From Acinetobacter calcoaceticus (GTDB lineage: Bacteria; Pseudomonadota; Gammaproteobacteria; Pseudomonadales; Moraxellaceae), in assembly GCF_900520355.1 (NCBI RefSeq), contig NZ_LS999521.1:1798001-1862000 (forward strand): a DNA stretch of 64,000 bases, given 5' to 3'. The position numbers were made by a program, and so were the translations under genes. The notes under the pieces are model-generated. The model was not told the origin of the DNA. It searched no databases and was given only the letters and a program-made list of their open reading frames with translations. Shown here in pieces: positions 45,659 through 53,616 of this stretch (positions are counted from its first letter, which is position 1; each line of letters begins with the position of its first letter).

Positions 45659-45730
45659 TTTTTCGGACAATAAATTCCAGCTCATCACAAATTTAGGGTG
45701 AGCGAATCCTTTCTCTGATTGTCCGAAAAA
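45659..45730. promoter_or_regulatory. Inverted repeat in the promoter region of the NADH dehydrogenase-like gene
   Basis: TTTTTCGGACAAT (45659-45671) and ATTGTCCGAAAAA (45718-45730) are perfect 13-bp inverted copies, 46 bases apart, 22 bp upstream of the start codon. They look like paired operator half-sites or a large leader stem. The neighbouring Rrf2 protein is a possible binder. Confidence 0.5.
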
Positions 45731-45794
45731 TCTGAGAAGGTGTTTAAAACGATTAGGGGAGTTTTATGTCAGGGTTTGAGGCCCTATCAGCTCG

Positions 45795-46343
45795 TTAGTC
45801 GGGGGTGTCCCGAGATATTTTATTTTTCCGCATTTTTGCTGTTCTTCCTTCGATGCGTTCATTGATCCAGCCATTTACATCACTAAAAAATACGTCGGGT
45901 GCATAACGGCCAAAACGGTCTGCAATATCACCAAGTGTATGAGCACCTAGCGCATCTCGCATGGCTTTTTCGGCCTGTAGCATGACGGCATGCACTGCAC
46001 ACACACCACTGGTTGCCCAATCTGGCGGGGCATGATTAAAGACTGCACACTTCCCACGGACTTCTTGGCACTCAAAAAGCGGTTTTTCACCTTCGATTGC
46101 ATTCACGATATCTAAAAAACTGATTTCATGAGCCGGTTTGGCCAGTAAATATCCACCGCGAACACCTTCTTGTGCAACAACAAGGCCTGCCTTTTCAAGT
46201 TTAGGAAAAATCTTGGCCATAAAACTCGGAGAGACTCCTTGTAATTCGGCCAGATCCTTACTACTCAAAGGTTTATCTTCATTGTTCACAAGAAAAAGAA
46301 GACAGTGAATCGCATACTCGACGCTACTAGTGATATAAGCCAT
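45795..46343 (-). CDS. Rrf2 family transcriptional regulator
   Basis: A 182-residue Rrf2-type winged helix protein. It begins MAYITSSVEYAIHCLLFL, with the HTH KDLAELQGVSPSFMAKIFPKLEKAGLV. Three Cys follow (FECQEV, GKCAVF, SGVCAVH) in the region that holds an Fe-S cluster in IscR/NsrR/RsrR, so a redox or NO-sensing cluster is likely. Its C-terminal tail (KMRKNKISRDTPD) is basic. A perfect palindrome lies just upstream of its start. Confidence 0.85.
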   Translation of the reverse strand: MAYITSSVEYAIHCLLFLVNNEDKPLSSKDLAELQGVSPSFMAKIFPKLEKAGLVVAQEGVRGGYLLAKPAHEISFLDIVNAIEGEKPLFECQEVRGKCAVFNHAPPDWATSGVCAVHAVMLQAEKAMRDALGAHTLGDIADRFGRYAPDVFFSDVNGWINERIEGRTAKMRKNKISRDTPD

Positions 46344-46352
46344 TTAATTTCA

Positions 46353-46366
46353 TAATTGATCAATTA
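46353..46366. promoter_or_regulatory. Palindrome upstream of the Rrf2 gene
   Basis: TAATTGATCAATTA is a perfect 14-bp palindrome 9 bp before the Rrf2 start codon, well placed for autoregulation. It does not resemble the inverted repeat at 45659-45730. Confidence 0.4.
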
Positions 46367-46367
46367 C

Positions 46368-46438
46368 AAACACAGACTAACTCGGTCTGTGTTTTTAGTC
46401 AACAATAAAACTAAGACAAAGTAAGTCCTAGTTTTATT
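46368..46438. terminator. Two tandem terminator-like hairpins downstream of the MBL-fold gene
   Basis: AAACACAGAC (46368-46377) pairs with GTCTGTGTTT (46385-46394). AATAAAACTA (46404-46413) pairs with TAGTTTTATT (46429-46438). On the minus strand they follow the metallo-hydrolase gene and precede the Rrf2 gene, so they probably end the former. Confidence 0.65.
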
Positions 46439-46540
46439 ATTGAGTGATTTTGATAAAGAAAATATTAGTTATATTAATGAATTTAAAAGCCTTTAATGAA
46501 ATATTAAGAGAGAAAATAATTTAAAACTAGCGAGAAAAAA

Positions 46541-47560
46541 TTATGAACGCCACCAATAATTTTCTATATTTGGCTCATTCAGATTTAGGATTTCGCCCAT
46601 TTGTGGTGTGCTAATGCCCAAATCTTTTTGCTTAGCCAAACCGACAATACGTTCAAATGGATCGTCCCAAGCATGAAGCGCCAAGTCAAAAGTACCGTTA
46701 TGCACAGGTAATAAATGACGTCCTTTTAAATCGAGATGGGCTTGTAAAGTTTGCTCTGGTTGCATGTGAACATCTGGCCATTCTGGGTCATAAGCTCCAG
46801 TTTCAATCATAGTGAGATCGAAAGGTCCATAACGATGTCCAATCTCTTTAAAGCCATCAAAATATCCCGTGTCACCGCTAAAAAATACGCGTAGATCACT
46901 ATCAATAATTACCCACGATGCCCATAAAGTTGCATTACTGTCACTCAAGCTTCGGCCCGAGAAATGATGTGCAGGGGTGGCTACCAGTTCTAAACCATCA
47001 ATATGTGTCGTGTCCCACCAGTCGAGTTGTTGAACTTTTTCTGCTGGAACTCCCCATTTAATCAGGGCATCACCCACACCAAGCGGTGTTATGAAGTGCT
47101 CAACTTTGTCTTTAAGTTGCATTACTGCGTGGTAGTCCAAGTGGTCGTAGTGGTTATGCGACAAAATCACGCCTTTAATGGGTGGTAATTCATCAATGCT
47201 GATTGGCGGTTGGTGAAACCGTTTTGGCCCAATCCATTGAAAAGGAGAGGCGCGCTCCGAAAAAACAGGGTCGGTTAGCCAAAACTCATTGCGCAATTTT
47301 AACAATATGGTCGAGTGCCCCAGACGAAATAGGGAACGGTCAGGTGCACTAAGAAGTTGTTCTTTCGACAAACTTAAAACTGGAATTTGTTTGTTTGGAA
47401 CAGTATCTTTCGGTTTGTTAAATAGAAACTTCCACATCAACTGAAGCGACTTACCAAAAGAAGGTTTGTGCTGGTTCGGACGTGTATTTCTAAATTTGCC
47501 GTCGTGTTGCTGTGAAGGCATTAAGGGAGAGGGCAAGTCTGTTGTGTTTGAAATAGTCAT
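46541..47560 (-). CDS. MBL-fold metallo-hydrolase (NAPE-PLD/UlaG-like)
   Basis: A 339-residue metallo-beta-lactamase-fold protein. The metal motif HNHYDHLD is at about residue 135, with further ligands in TPAHHFSGR, FSGDTGYFDG and LLPVHNGTF. The layout RLGHSTILLKLRNEFWLTDPVFSERASPFQWIGPKRFH is typical of the NAPE-phospholipase-D-like group. A TetR operator lies 77 bp upstream. The TetR gene further upstream probably represses it. Confidence 0.85.
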   Translation of the reverse strand: MTISNTTDLPSPLMPSQQHDGKFRNTRPNQHKPSFGKSLQLMWKFLFNKPKDTVPNKQIPVLSLSKEQLLSAPDRSLFRLGHSTILLKLRNEFWLTDPVFSERASPFQWIGPKRFHQPPISIDELPPIKGVILSHNHYDHLDYHAVMQLKDKVEHFITPLGVGDALIKWGVPAEKVQQLDWWDTTHIDGLELVATPAHHFSGRSLSDSNATLWASWVIIDSDLRVFFSGDTGYFDGFKEIGHRYGPFDLTMIETGAYDPEWPDVHMQPEQTLQAHLDLKGRHLLPVHNGTFDLALHAWDDPFERIVGLAKQKDLGISTPQMGEILNLNEPNIENYWWRS

Positions 47561-47636
47561 CTTGTTTTTCCTTTAGTGGAATAAACCTATATGTGCAAAT
47601 AAGAACTTTAAGCGTACTTATTAATATCTATATAAA

Positions 47637-47650
47637 TGAGTATTTACTCA
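47637..47650. promoter_or_regulatory. TetR-type operator 1 (metallo-hydrolase promoter)
   Basis: TGAGTA-TT-TACTCA is a perfect 14-bp palindrome upstream of the MBL-fold gene. A close relative (TGAGTGATTACTCA) lies upstream of the TetR gene itself, pointing to that protein as the binder. Confidence 0.7.
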
Positions 47651-47699
47651 CTCATTAATTAGTTCAAAAATAAGGACGCTATAGGTCCTTATCTTTTAT

Positions 47700-48269
47700 T
47701 TATATTGAAACTGCATGCCAAAATGCTTCAAAACCCGATTTGCGATAACGCTCGGTTTGAGAAGGGTCTTGGGCAATAAAATTCAGTGTGACTTCGGCAA
47801 GCGCCCCCAAAATTGAAGCAATAAATAACGGTGGGTAATCACGTAGTGTTCCACCATTAATATGTTCTTGAATATTTTGGGTCAGATCGCAAAAGGTTTG
47901 CATACCAATTTGTTTGCTTTGCTCGGTAATTTGTTCAGAGGTTGAAAGCTGTGCCATTACTTTGCGTTTGAGTGGAGCTTCTAAACTCCAGTCCAAATAG
48001 CTTTGCCAAATATGAGACATTTGTGTTTGCAAATCGGCGTGAGCAGGGTAATTGAGTATCATGACCTGACGAAGTTCAGCCTTTAGCGAAAGATAGAGCT
48101 GATTAAGCAATTCTTCTTTGTTACTAAAATAGGTAAACAAAGTACCTTCTGCCACGCCAGCGACTTTGGCAATTTTTGAGGTAGACGCACGTTCGCCAAG
48201 CTCTGCCAATGTTTCAATAGCAGCACTTAAAATTGCATTACGTTTATCTTCACTACGAGGACGAGCCAT
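47700..48269 (-). CDS. TetR family transcriptional regulator
   Basis: A 189-residue TetR-type protein. MARPRSEDKRNAILSAAIETLAELGE, then KIAKVAGVAEGTLFTYFSNKEELLNQLY (residues about 30-57), is the DNA-binding domain. The C-terminal part is helical and ligand-binding. The ATG at 48269 is better than the TTG two codons upstream. It lies upstream of the metallo-hydrolase gene in the same direction. Matching palindromes occur in both promoter regions. Confidence 0.87.
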   Translation of the reverse strand: MARPRSEDKRNAILSAAIETLAELGERASTSKIAKVAGVAEGTLFTYFSNKEELLNQLYLSLKAELRQVMILNYPAHADLQTQMSHIWQSYLDWSLEAPLKRKVMAQLSTSEQITEQSKQIGMQTFCDLTQNIQEHINGGTLRDYPPLFIASILGALAEVTLNFIAQDPSQTERYRKSGFEAFWHAVSI

Positions 48270-48283
48270 ACACAAACATATTA

Positions 48284-48301
48284 ATTGAGTGATTACTCAA
48301 T
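48284..48301. promoter_or_regulatory. TetR-type operator 2 (tetR promoter)
   Basis: ATTGAGTGATTACTCAAT is an 18-bp dyad with two half-sites ATTGAGT/ACTCAAT, 14 bp upstream of the tetR start. It shares TGAGTNNTTACTCA with operator 1. Confidence 0.7.
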
Positions 48302-48530
48302 CATACATAAAAATAGCTAGGGTGCAAGAAATGTTTTGTAGAGGAAGTCAAATTTACGAACACGCCAATAAGCTCAGAATTTTAAAAAGATTATAGATTT
48401 ACTTTATATTGTTAAGCTTACATTTAAGATTTTCCTTAAATATGTAATTAAATGAAAAACAATAATTAATTAAATATTTTCTAGCCAATTTCACATTGAC
48501 ACCTTAAATATTGCAGATTACCATTTGCGG
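48302..48530. other. AT-rich spacer between tetR and the structured RNA candidate
   Basis: No gene, palindrome or obvious promoter pair stands out in this 229-bp AT-rich stretch. It probably carries the promoter of the structured RNA region that follows. Confidence 0.5.
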
Positions 48531-48738
48531 GCTGGCCTACATTGCCAGTCGGTTTTGACGGACCGATATTTGAACCACATCAGGACTATTTCTTCTGAGG
48601 AAGAGTCTTGTGTGCACACCTCGTTCCCTCCCGTAGCGGTAGGACGGGAGTGGGACACTTTCGAGTGTGCTGGAGTTCAAACCAGTCCGTCAACCTGCTT
48701 CCGTTCTGCCACCATAATTTATAATGTTTCGGCAGAAC
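48531..48738 (+). ncRNA. Candidate structured RNA, C4-antisense-like architecture
   Basis: Two short adjacent hairpins open the region: CTGGC/GCCAG (48532-48536, 48544-48548) and TCGGT/ACCGA (48549-48553, 48562-48566). The loop and flank of the second (48555-48563, TTGACGGAC; 48569-48575, TTTGAAC) are complementary to 48685-48693 and 48675-48681. Between them lie stems TCTTC/GAAGA, GCACAC/GTGTGC and CTCCCGT/ACGGGAG. GTTCTGCC (48703-48710) pairs with GGCAGAAC (48731-48738). The local G+C is higher than the flanks. Two hairpins with loops matching a downstream site recall C4 antisense RNAs, but I cannot confirm this. Confidence 0.5.
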
Positions 48739-48935
48739 TCCATACTTAAAGGAGTTGGCTTTGCACATTCATTATTTCTTGGCAGCCTTTGCCAAAAGCT
48801 ATATCGACACAACTTAACCCATCTTTAAATGGTTTGATGGCCTTTAGGCTTGTCGAACTTTAAATCATTTCGTTTAAAAACTTAGCAACAATAAAACTTG
48901 AGATGTGCCAAGCACAGTCTTTATGGCTTTGCTAC

Positions 48936-48971
48936 GCCTTTTTTCACCCTCAAAAGGGTCAAGGCTTTTTA
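48936..48971 (+). terminator. Terminator-like hairpin before the second tetR gene
   Basis: GCCTT and AAGGC enclose CCCT/AGGG around a small loop (48937-48965), followed by five T residues. It could end a transcript running through the structured RNA region before the TetR gene starting at 49018. Confidence 0.55.
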
Positions 48972-49017
48972 TATCTCATTTATATACAACAAAAATTTAT
49001 TTTATAACGGTAAAACT

Positions 49018-49572
49018 ATGCCACATTCAGATCTCCCATTTCGTGCTTTAAGTGTGCTTCATTCTGCAAGATATCTTTTTAATAAACATGGCTTTCACAA
49101 TGTCGGGGTAGACCGAATTATTGAAGCAGCAAAAATCCCGAAAGCCACGTTTTATAATTATTTTCACTCAAAAGAACGTCTTATCGAAATGAGTCTAACC
49201 TTTCAAAAAGATGGTTTAAAAGAAGAATTACTTTCAATTATTTATGCTCAAAAAGACTTAACGCTAATTGAAAAACTTAGGAAAATATACTTTTTACATG
49301 CCGATTTAGAAGGGCTTTATCATTTGCCGTTTAAAGCTATTTTTGAAATTGCGAAAACACATCCAAAGGCGTATCAGGTCGTAATTGACTATCGAAACTG
49401 GTTGATCAAGGAAATTTATAATCTGCTTTTAACAACCAATGTAAATGCTTCAAAACAAGATGCCCACATGTTTTTGTTTGTGATTGATGGAGCAATGGTT
49501 CAGCTTTTAGACCCGAGTAAACCAGATGAACGGGAGAGGTTGCTTGAGTATTTTTTGTTGGGGTTGGGGTGA
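49018..49572 (+). CDS. TetR family transcriptional regulator
   Basis: A 184-residue TetR-type regulator. LFNKHGFHNVGVDRIIEAAKIPKATFYNYFHSKERLIEMSL (residues about 17-57) is the HTH domain. I chose the ATG at 49018 because upstream in-frame sequence is AT-rich, overlaps the terminator-like hairpin and encodes no family sequence. No Shine-Dalgarno is strong (AACGGTAAAACT). Its target is not evident; neighbours are the structured RNA region and a Gln-rich small protein. Confidence 0.8.
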   Translation: MPHSDLPFRALSVLHSARYLFNKHGFHNVGVDRIIEAAKIPKATFYNYFHSKERLIEMSLTFQKDGLKEELLSIIYAQKDLTLIEKLRKIYFLHADLEGLYHLPFKAIFEIAKTHPKAYQVVIDYRNWLIKEIYNLLLTTNVNASKQDAHMFLFVIDGAMVQLLDPSKPDERERLLEYFLLGLG

Positions 49573-49769
49573 GAGAAAAGCATATTAATCTATGAATCTA
49601 AAATAAAATTTGTTTTATCAAGTAGTCAATGTAATTTATATTTTTAGAAAATTTAAATAAATGCATCTTTATTAGTCATATATTTTTATCTTCAATCATA
49701 AAATTTACAATGAAAGAAAATGTCACATGAAGTAGGTAGCCTTATAATGATAAGGATGTAAATTTAAAA

Positions 49770-50009
49770 ATGAATCATATTAAAGAATGGACAATTAATA
49801 TGGCTAATCAAAAAAGTGATCTACACCGGCAACAAGAGATTGATCAAGATCGCCAAAATAAACAGCAAGATCAACAATTCGAGCAAAACCAACAGGATCA
49901 ACAACAGCAACAAAACCACCAATACCAACACCATATACCAAATCAACAGCGGCAACAAAACGTGAAAGATCAGAAAGATATACAGCGGCAAAAAGATCAG
50001 CAAAACTGA
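49770..50009 (+). CDS. Gln-rich low-complexity small protein
   Basis: A 79-residue protein; residues 16-79 are about one-third Gln with many Asp, Asn, His, Arg and Lys and almost no hydrophobic residues, so it should be disordered. There are no signal peptide or membrane segments. AAGGATG lies about 14 bases before the ATG at 49770; an in-frame ATG at 49800 (MANQKSD) is also possible. A perfect terminator 23 bases after its stop supports a real transcription unit. I do not recognise a function. Confidence 0.55.
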   Translation: MNHIKEWTINMANQKSDLHRQQEIDQDRQNKQQDQQFEQNQQDQQQQQNHQYQHHIPNQQRQQNVKDQKDIQRQKDQQN

Positions 50010-50032
50010 TAAAACTATCGCAAATGTATAAA

Positions 50033-50062
50033 AAACCTCAATATCTCATTGAGGTTTTTTTA
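50033..50062 (+). terminator. Terminator after the Gln-rich protein gene
   Basis: AAACCTCAAT (50033-50042) and ATTGAGGTTT (50048-50057) form a perfect stem with a 5-base loop, followed by T residues. Confidence 0.85.
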
Positions 50063-50141
50063 TACGTATTTAAGCCGATTTCTTGTAGCAGAAAGCATCC
50101 TATAAATATCATGATTTTTTATTTAAGGAATATCCTTGTCC

Positions 50142-51725
50142 TTATTGGCACAGAGTATCTTTGGTCATCTCACCATTAACCAGCCTTAAAATCTGCAACG
50201 GGTTGCTGTCTTTCAAAGCCTCCGGCAATAAGCTTTGCGGATAGTTCTGGTAACACACCGGACGTAAGTAACGGTCAATTGCCAAGGTTCCAACGGAGGT
50301 GCCTCTGGCATCTGAAGTTGCTGGGTATGGCCCACCATGCACCATCGCATCACTCACTTCAACACCCGTTGGATAGCCATTTAACAGTAAGCGACCTGCC
50401 TTTTCTTCTAGTACAGGAACCACATCGGCAAACTCGGTTAAATCGGCTTCATCAGCAATTAAAGTTGCAGTGAGCTGACCGTTCATGCTTTGTAGCGCTT
50501 GAAGGAGCTGAGCTTTATCTTCAACTTCAATAATGACAGTTGCTGGCCCAAAGATTTCTTCTTGCAGAAGCTGGTCACCTGCAAGCAAAAGCTCAACATC
50601 AGCTTTAAATAATTGTGGCTGAGCCTGATTGCCTTGCTGGGTTTGACCCGCCAAATGTTCAATGCCTTGGTGCTCAGTTAAGTGTTCCAGACCTGCCGCA
50701 TAGCTTTTTAAGGTTCCGGCATTCAGCATGGTTTGAGCAGGTTTGCCGCCCATAATATTGGTCAGATTACTAATGAGCTGACTAAATTCGGCTGACTTAA
50801 TTCCCAAAATTAGGCCCGGATTGGTACAGAACTGACCACAGCCCAGAACCACTGAATCTGCTAACTCCTGTGCAATTTTTTCACCTCGGTTTTTTAAGGC
50901 TTCTGGCAACATCAGCATTGGGTTAATACTGCTCATTTCAGCAAATACTGGAATCGGTTGTGGACGTGCTGCTGCCATGTCACATAAAGCACGACCACCA
51001 CGGAGTGAACCGGTAAAACCAACCGCCTGAATTAGCGGATGCTTAACTAAAGGTTCGCCCACACCATTACCGTAGATCATGTTAAATACGCCTTTAGGCA
51101 TATTTGATTTCTCTACGGCACGTTCAATCGCTTGCGCGACAAAGTCTGCTGTGGCCATATGTCCGCTATGGGCTTTCACCACCACAGAACAGCCAGCTGC
51201 TAAAGCAGAAGCAGTGTCTCCACCTGCAGTTGAAAAGGCCAATGGAAAGTTACTGGCACCAAATACTGCAACAGGGCCAACACCGATTTTAATCTGGCGC
51301 AGGTCTGGGCGCGGTAGAGGCTGACGCTCTGGTAAAGCTGTATTAATACGGGCGCCTAGAAAATCTCCACGGCGCAACACTTTGGCGAACAGACGCATTT
51401 GTCCACTGGTACGGCCACGTTCACCTTGCAAGCGTGCAAGTGGTAAAGCAGTTTCTTGTGAAACGACCTCTAAAAAATCTGTGCCTAAAGCATCGAGTTC
51501 ATCGGCAATGTTTTCTAAAAAGGTTGCACGCTGTTCAGGTGAAGTGTGACGGTAAGTTTTAAAAGCTTGACTGGCTGCGTCACAAGCCTGGTTCACTTCC
51601 TGTTCGGTTGCATGGTGAAACTCATAAGGCAGAGATTCGCCTGTCGTTGCATTCACACTTTTTAATAAGTTTGTACTTTGAGCACTGCGTGAACCGCCAA
51701 TAAAGTTGTGTCCAATAATGTTCAT
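50142..51725 (-). CDS. 2-oxoglutarate semialdehyde dehydrogenase, copy 2 (xylonate locus)
   Basis: A 527-residue aldehyde dehydrogenase nearly identical to the gene at 35160-36734. Differences are confined to the first few residues, about eight internal positions and the C-terminal tail (KDTLCQ instead of RGAI). Catalytic Glu and Cys (AEMSSINP, GQFCTNPG) are kept. The ATG at 51725 follows xylD by 16 bp. It makes 2-oxoglutarate from the semialdehyde produced by XylX. Synonymous changes are scattered, so it is not a fresh exact copy. Confidence 0.9.
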   Translation of the reverse strand: MNIIGHNFIGGSRSAQSTNLLKSVNATTGESLPYEFHHATEQEVNQACDAASQAFKTYRHTSPEQRATFLENIADELDALGTDFLEVVSQETALPLARLQGERGRTSGQMRLFAKVLRRGDFLGARINTALPERQPLPRPDLRQIKIGVGPVAVFGASNFPLAFSTAGGDTASALAAGCSVVVKAHSGHMATADFVAQAIERAVEKSNMPKGVFNMIYGNGVGEPLVKHPLIQAVGFTGSLRGGRALCDMAAARPQPIPVFAEMSSINPMLMLPEALKNRGEKIAQELADSVVLGCGQFCTNPGLILGIKSAEFSQLISNLTNIMGGKPAQTMLNAGTLKSYAAGLEHLTEHQGIEHLAGQTQQGNQAQPQLFKADVELLLAGDQLLQEEIFGPATVIIEVEDKAQLLQALQSMNGQLTATLIADEADLTEFADVVPVLEEKAGRLLLNGYPTGVEVSDAMVHGGPYPATSDARGTSVGTLAIDRYLRPVCYQNYPQSLLPEALKDSNPLQILRLVNGEMTKDTLCQ

Positions 51726-51741
51726 AACGAATATCCTGAAA

Positions 51742-53529
51742 TTAATGAGAGTGTCTTGGAAGATTATTTTGGTTGACCACACGCATGTATAACGTTGCAG
51801 GCTCTAAGCAGCCGCCCGTTGATAATTGGCCTACCATATTTCGATACATTTCTTGCCAAGGTGTTTGAGATGCAGACACAGTGGGTTGCCATTCCTGACG
51901 GCGTTTTTCTAACTCTTCATCAGAAATGAGTACATTAACGGAGCGATTATTTAGATCAATGCGCAATCGATCGTTAGTTTTTAATAACGCAATTCCACCG
52001 CCTACCGCTGCTTCTGGTGACATATTTAAAATAGAAGGGCTGGCAGAGGTTCCACTTTGACGGCCATCTCCTAAGCAAGGCAGTGAGTCAATTCCCTTTT
52101 TAATTAACTGTGCGGGTGGGGCCATATTGACAACTTCGGCACTGCCCGGATAACCGACTGTTCCAGCACCTCGAATGACCAAAATACAACGTTCATCAAT
52201 TTCTAAAGCAGGGTCGTTAATTCGTGCGTGATAATCTTCGGGGCCTTCAAAAACAATCGCTCTTGTTTCAAAGCTATTTTCACTATTGGGGTCAGATAAA
52301 TACGTTTTCTTAAATGCTTCGCCAACGACAGACATTTTCATAATGGCGCTGTCAAAGAAATTACCACTCAGCACAATAAAGCCTGCACCATGTTTAAGTG
52401 GCTGTTCATAGGGGAAAATCACATCTGCATTTGAGGTTTTTGCATTTCTAGCAATTTCACCCATTGTTTTACCACTGACCGATGCACAGTCTTCATGTAA
52501 AACACCTGATTTTTGTAATTCATGCATAACCGCAGGAACGCCCCCAGCGCGGTGAAAGCCTTCACCTAAATATTTACCCGCAGGCATACAGTTCACAATT
52601 AATGGAATATTTTCTCCCACGCGTTGCCAGTCTTCTAAACTCAGTTCAATGCCCATATGGCGGGCAATTGCAATTAAATGGGGAGGACAGTTACTTGATG
52701 CGCCTAGAGCAGACGCTACGGCAATAGCATTTTCAAATGATTGTTTGTTCATGATTTTAGATGGACGTAAATCTTCTAAAACCATTTCGCAAATTCTTTT
52801 TCCTGTCATATAGGCCATTTGCCCACGCTCGCGATACGGCGCAGGAATGCTTGCACATGTGGGTAATGACATACCCAAAGCTTCTGCCAAGGCATTCATT
52901 GAAAGTGCAGTGCCCATGGTGTTGCAATGCCCAACCGAAGGTGATGCCGAAGTCGTCATTTCCATGAAGCCTTCATAGTCAATTTCACCTGTTGCAAGTA
53001 AATTGCGTGCGTGCCAGAGCACTGTGCCAGAACCAATTAACTCGCCCTTAAAATGACCGTCTAGCATTGGACCACCAGATAAAACAATGGCGGGTAAATC
53101 TGTAGTCGCAGCTGCCATTAAACAAGCAGGTGTGGTTTTGTCACAGCCCGTTGTTAGCACCACACCATCAAGTGGATAACCATGTAATATTTCAACTAAA
53201 CCTAAATAAGCTAAGTTCCGGTCGAGTGCAGCAGTCGGACGGCGCGACTGTTCTGCAATTGGGTGAACTGGAAATTCCATTGGAATACCGCCCGCATCAC
53301 GAATGCCTGCTTTAACCCGTTCAGCCAGTTCTTTGTGATGGCGGTTACATGGAGTTAAATCACTACCAGTTTGCGCAATGCCAATAATTGGTCGGCCCGA
53401 CTGTAACTCGGCACGGGTCAACCCATAATTCATATAACGTTCAACATAGAGCGCTGTCATGTCAGCATGTGTAGGATCATCAAACCATTCTTGGCTACGT
53501 AAAAAAATCCGTTTATCTTGATCATTCAT
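51742..53529 (-). CDS. xylD: D-xylonate dehydratase XylD (IlvD/Edd family)
   Basis: A 595-residue IlvD/Edd dehydratase. FLRSQEWFDDPTHADMTALYVERYMNYG, IGIAQTGSDLTPCNRHH, TTGCDKTTPACLM and VGHCNTMGTALSMNALAEALG are closely like the Caulobacter xylonate dehydratase, and the length also agrees. It dehydrates D-xylonate to 2-keto-3-deoxy-D-xylonate in the Weimberg pathway. AGGATCTAAAA precedes the ATG. It lies 87 bp after xylX and 16 bp before the dehydrogenase. The C-terminal PRHSH end is shared with the arabonate dehydratase. Confidence 0.88.
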   Translation of the reverse strand: MNDQDKRIFLRSQEWFDDPTHADMTALYVERYMNYGLTRAELQSGRPIIGIAQTGSDLTPCNRHHKELAERVKAGIRDAGGIPMEFPVHPIAEQSRRPTAALDRNLAYLGLVEILHGYPLDGVVLTTGCDKTTPACLMAAATTDLPAIVLSGGPMLDGHFKGELIGSGTVLWHARNLLATGEIDYEGFMEMTTSASPSVGHCNTMGTALSMNALAEALGMSLPTCASIPAPYRERGQMAYMTGKRICEMVLEDLRPSKIMNKQSFENAIAVASALGASSNCPPHLIAIARHMGIELSLEDWQRVGENIPLIVNCMPAGKYLGEGFHRAGGVPAVMHELQKSGVLHEDCASVSGKTMGEIARNAKTSNADVIFPYEQPLKHGAGFIVLSGNFFDSAIMKMSVVGEAFKKTYLSDPNSENSFETRAIVFEGPEDYHARINDPALEIDERCILVIRGAGTVGYPGSAEVVNMAPPAQLIKKGIDSLPCLGDGRQSGTSASPSILNMSPEAAVGGGIALLKTNDRLRIDLNNRSVNVLISDEELEKRRQEWQPTVSASQTPWQEMYRNMVGQLSTGGCLEPATLYMRVVNQNNLPRHSH

Positions 53530-53616
53530 TTTTAGATCCTTTCACTCATACTTTTTAAAATTTAACTTTTTCACGAAATGAATATTACAATTCAACTGAT
53601 CGATAATACGTGAAAA

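Noticed and set aside
48661..48713. tRNA-like 3' end with TTCAAAC and CCACCA
   Set aside because: No matching acceptor, D or anticodon arms can be folded. The TTCAAA segment pairs with an upstream element instead.
48525..48749. Protein-coding frame of 74 residues over the structured RNA region
   Set aside because: The composition looks random, there is no Shine-Dalgarno, and the strong stems explain the base pattern better.
49821..50003. Reverse-strand frame rich in Leu opposite the Gln-rich gene
   Set aside because: It is the mechanical complement of CAA/CAG codons, and no start signal or terminator fits it.
49850..50005. CRISPR-like or tandem repeat array
   Set aside because: The low-complexity CAA/CAG-rich DNA has no fixed repeat length or unique spacers; it follows the Gln-rich frame.
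35160..51725. Composite transposon flanked by the two dehydrogenase copies
   Set aside because: No transposase, terminal repeats or target duplications are visible. Each copy sits in a functional operon.
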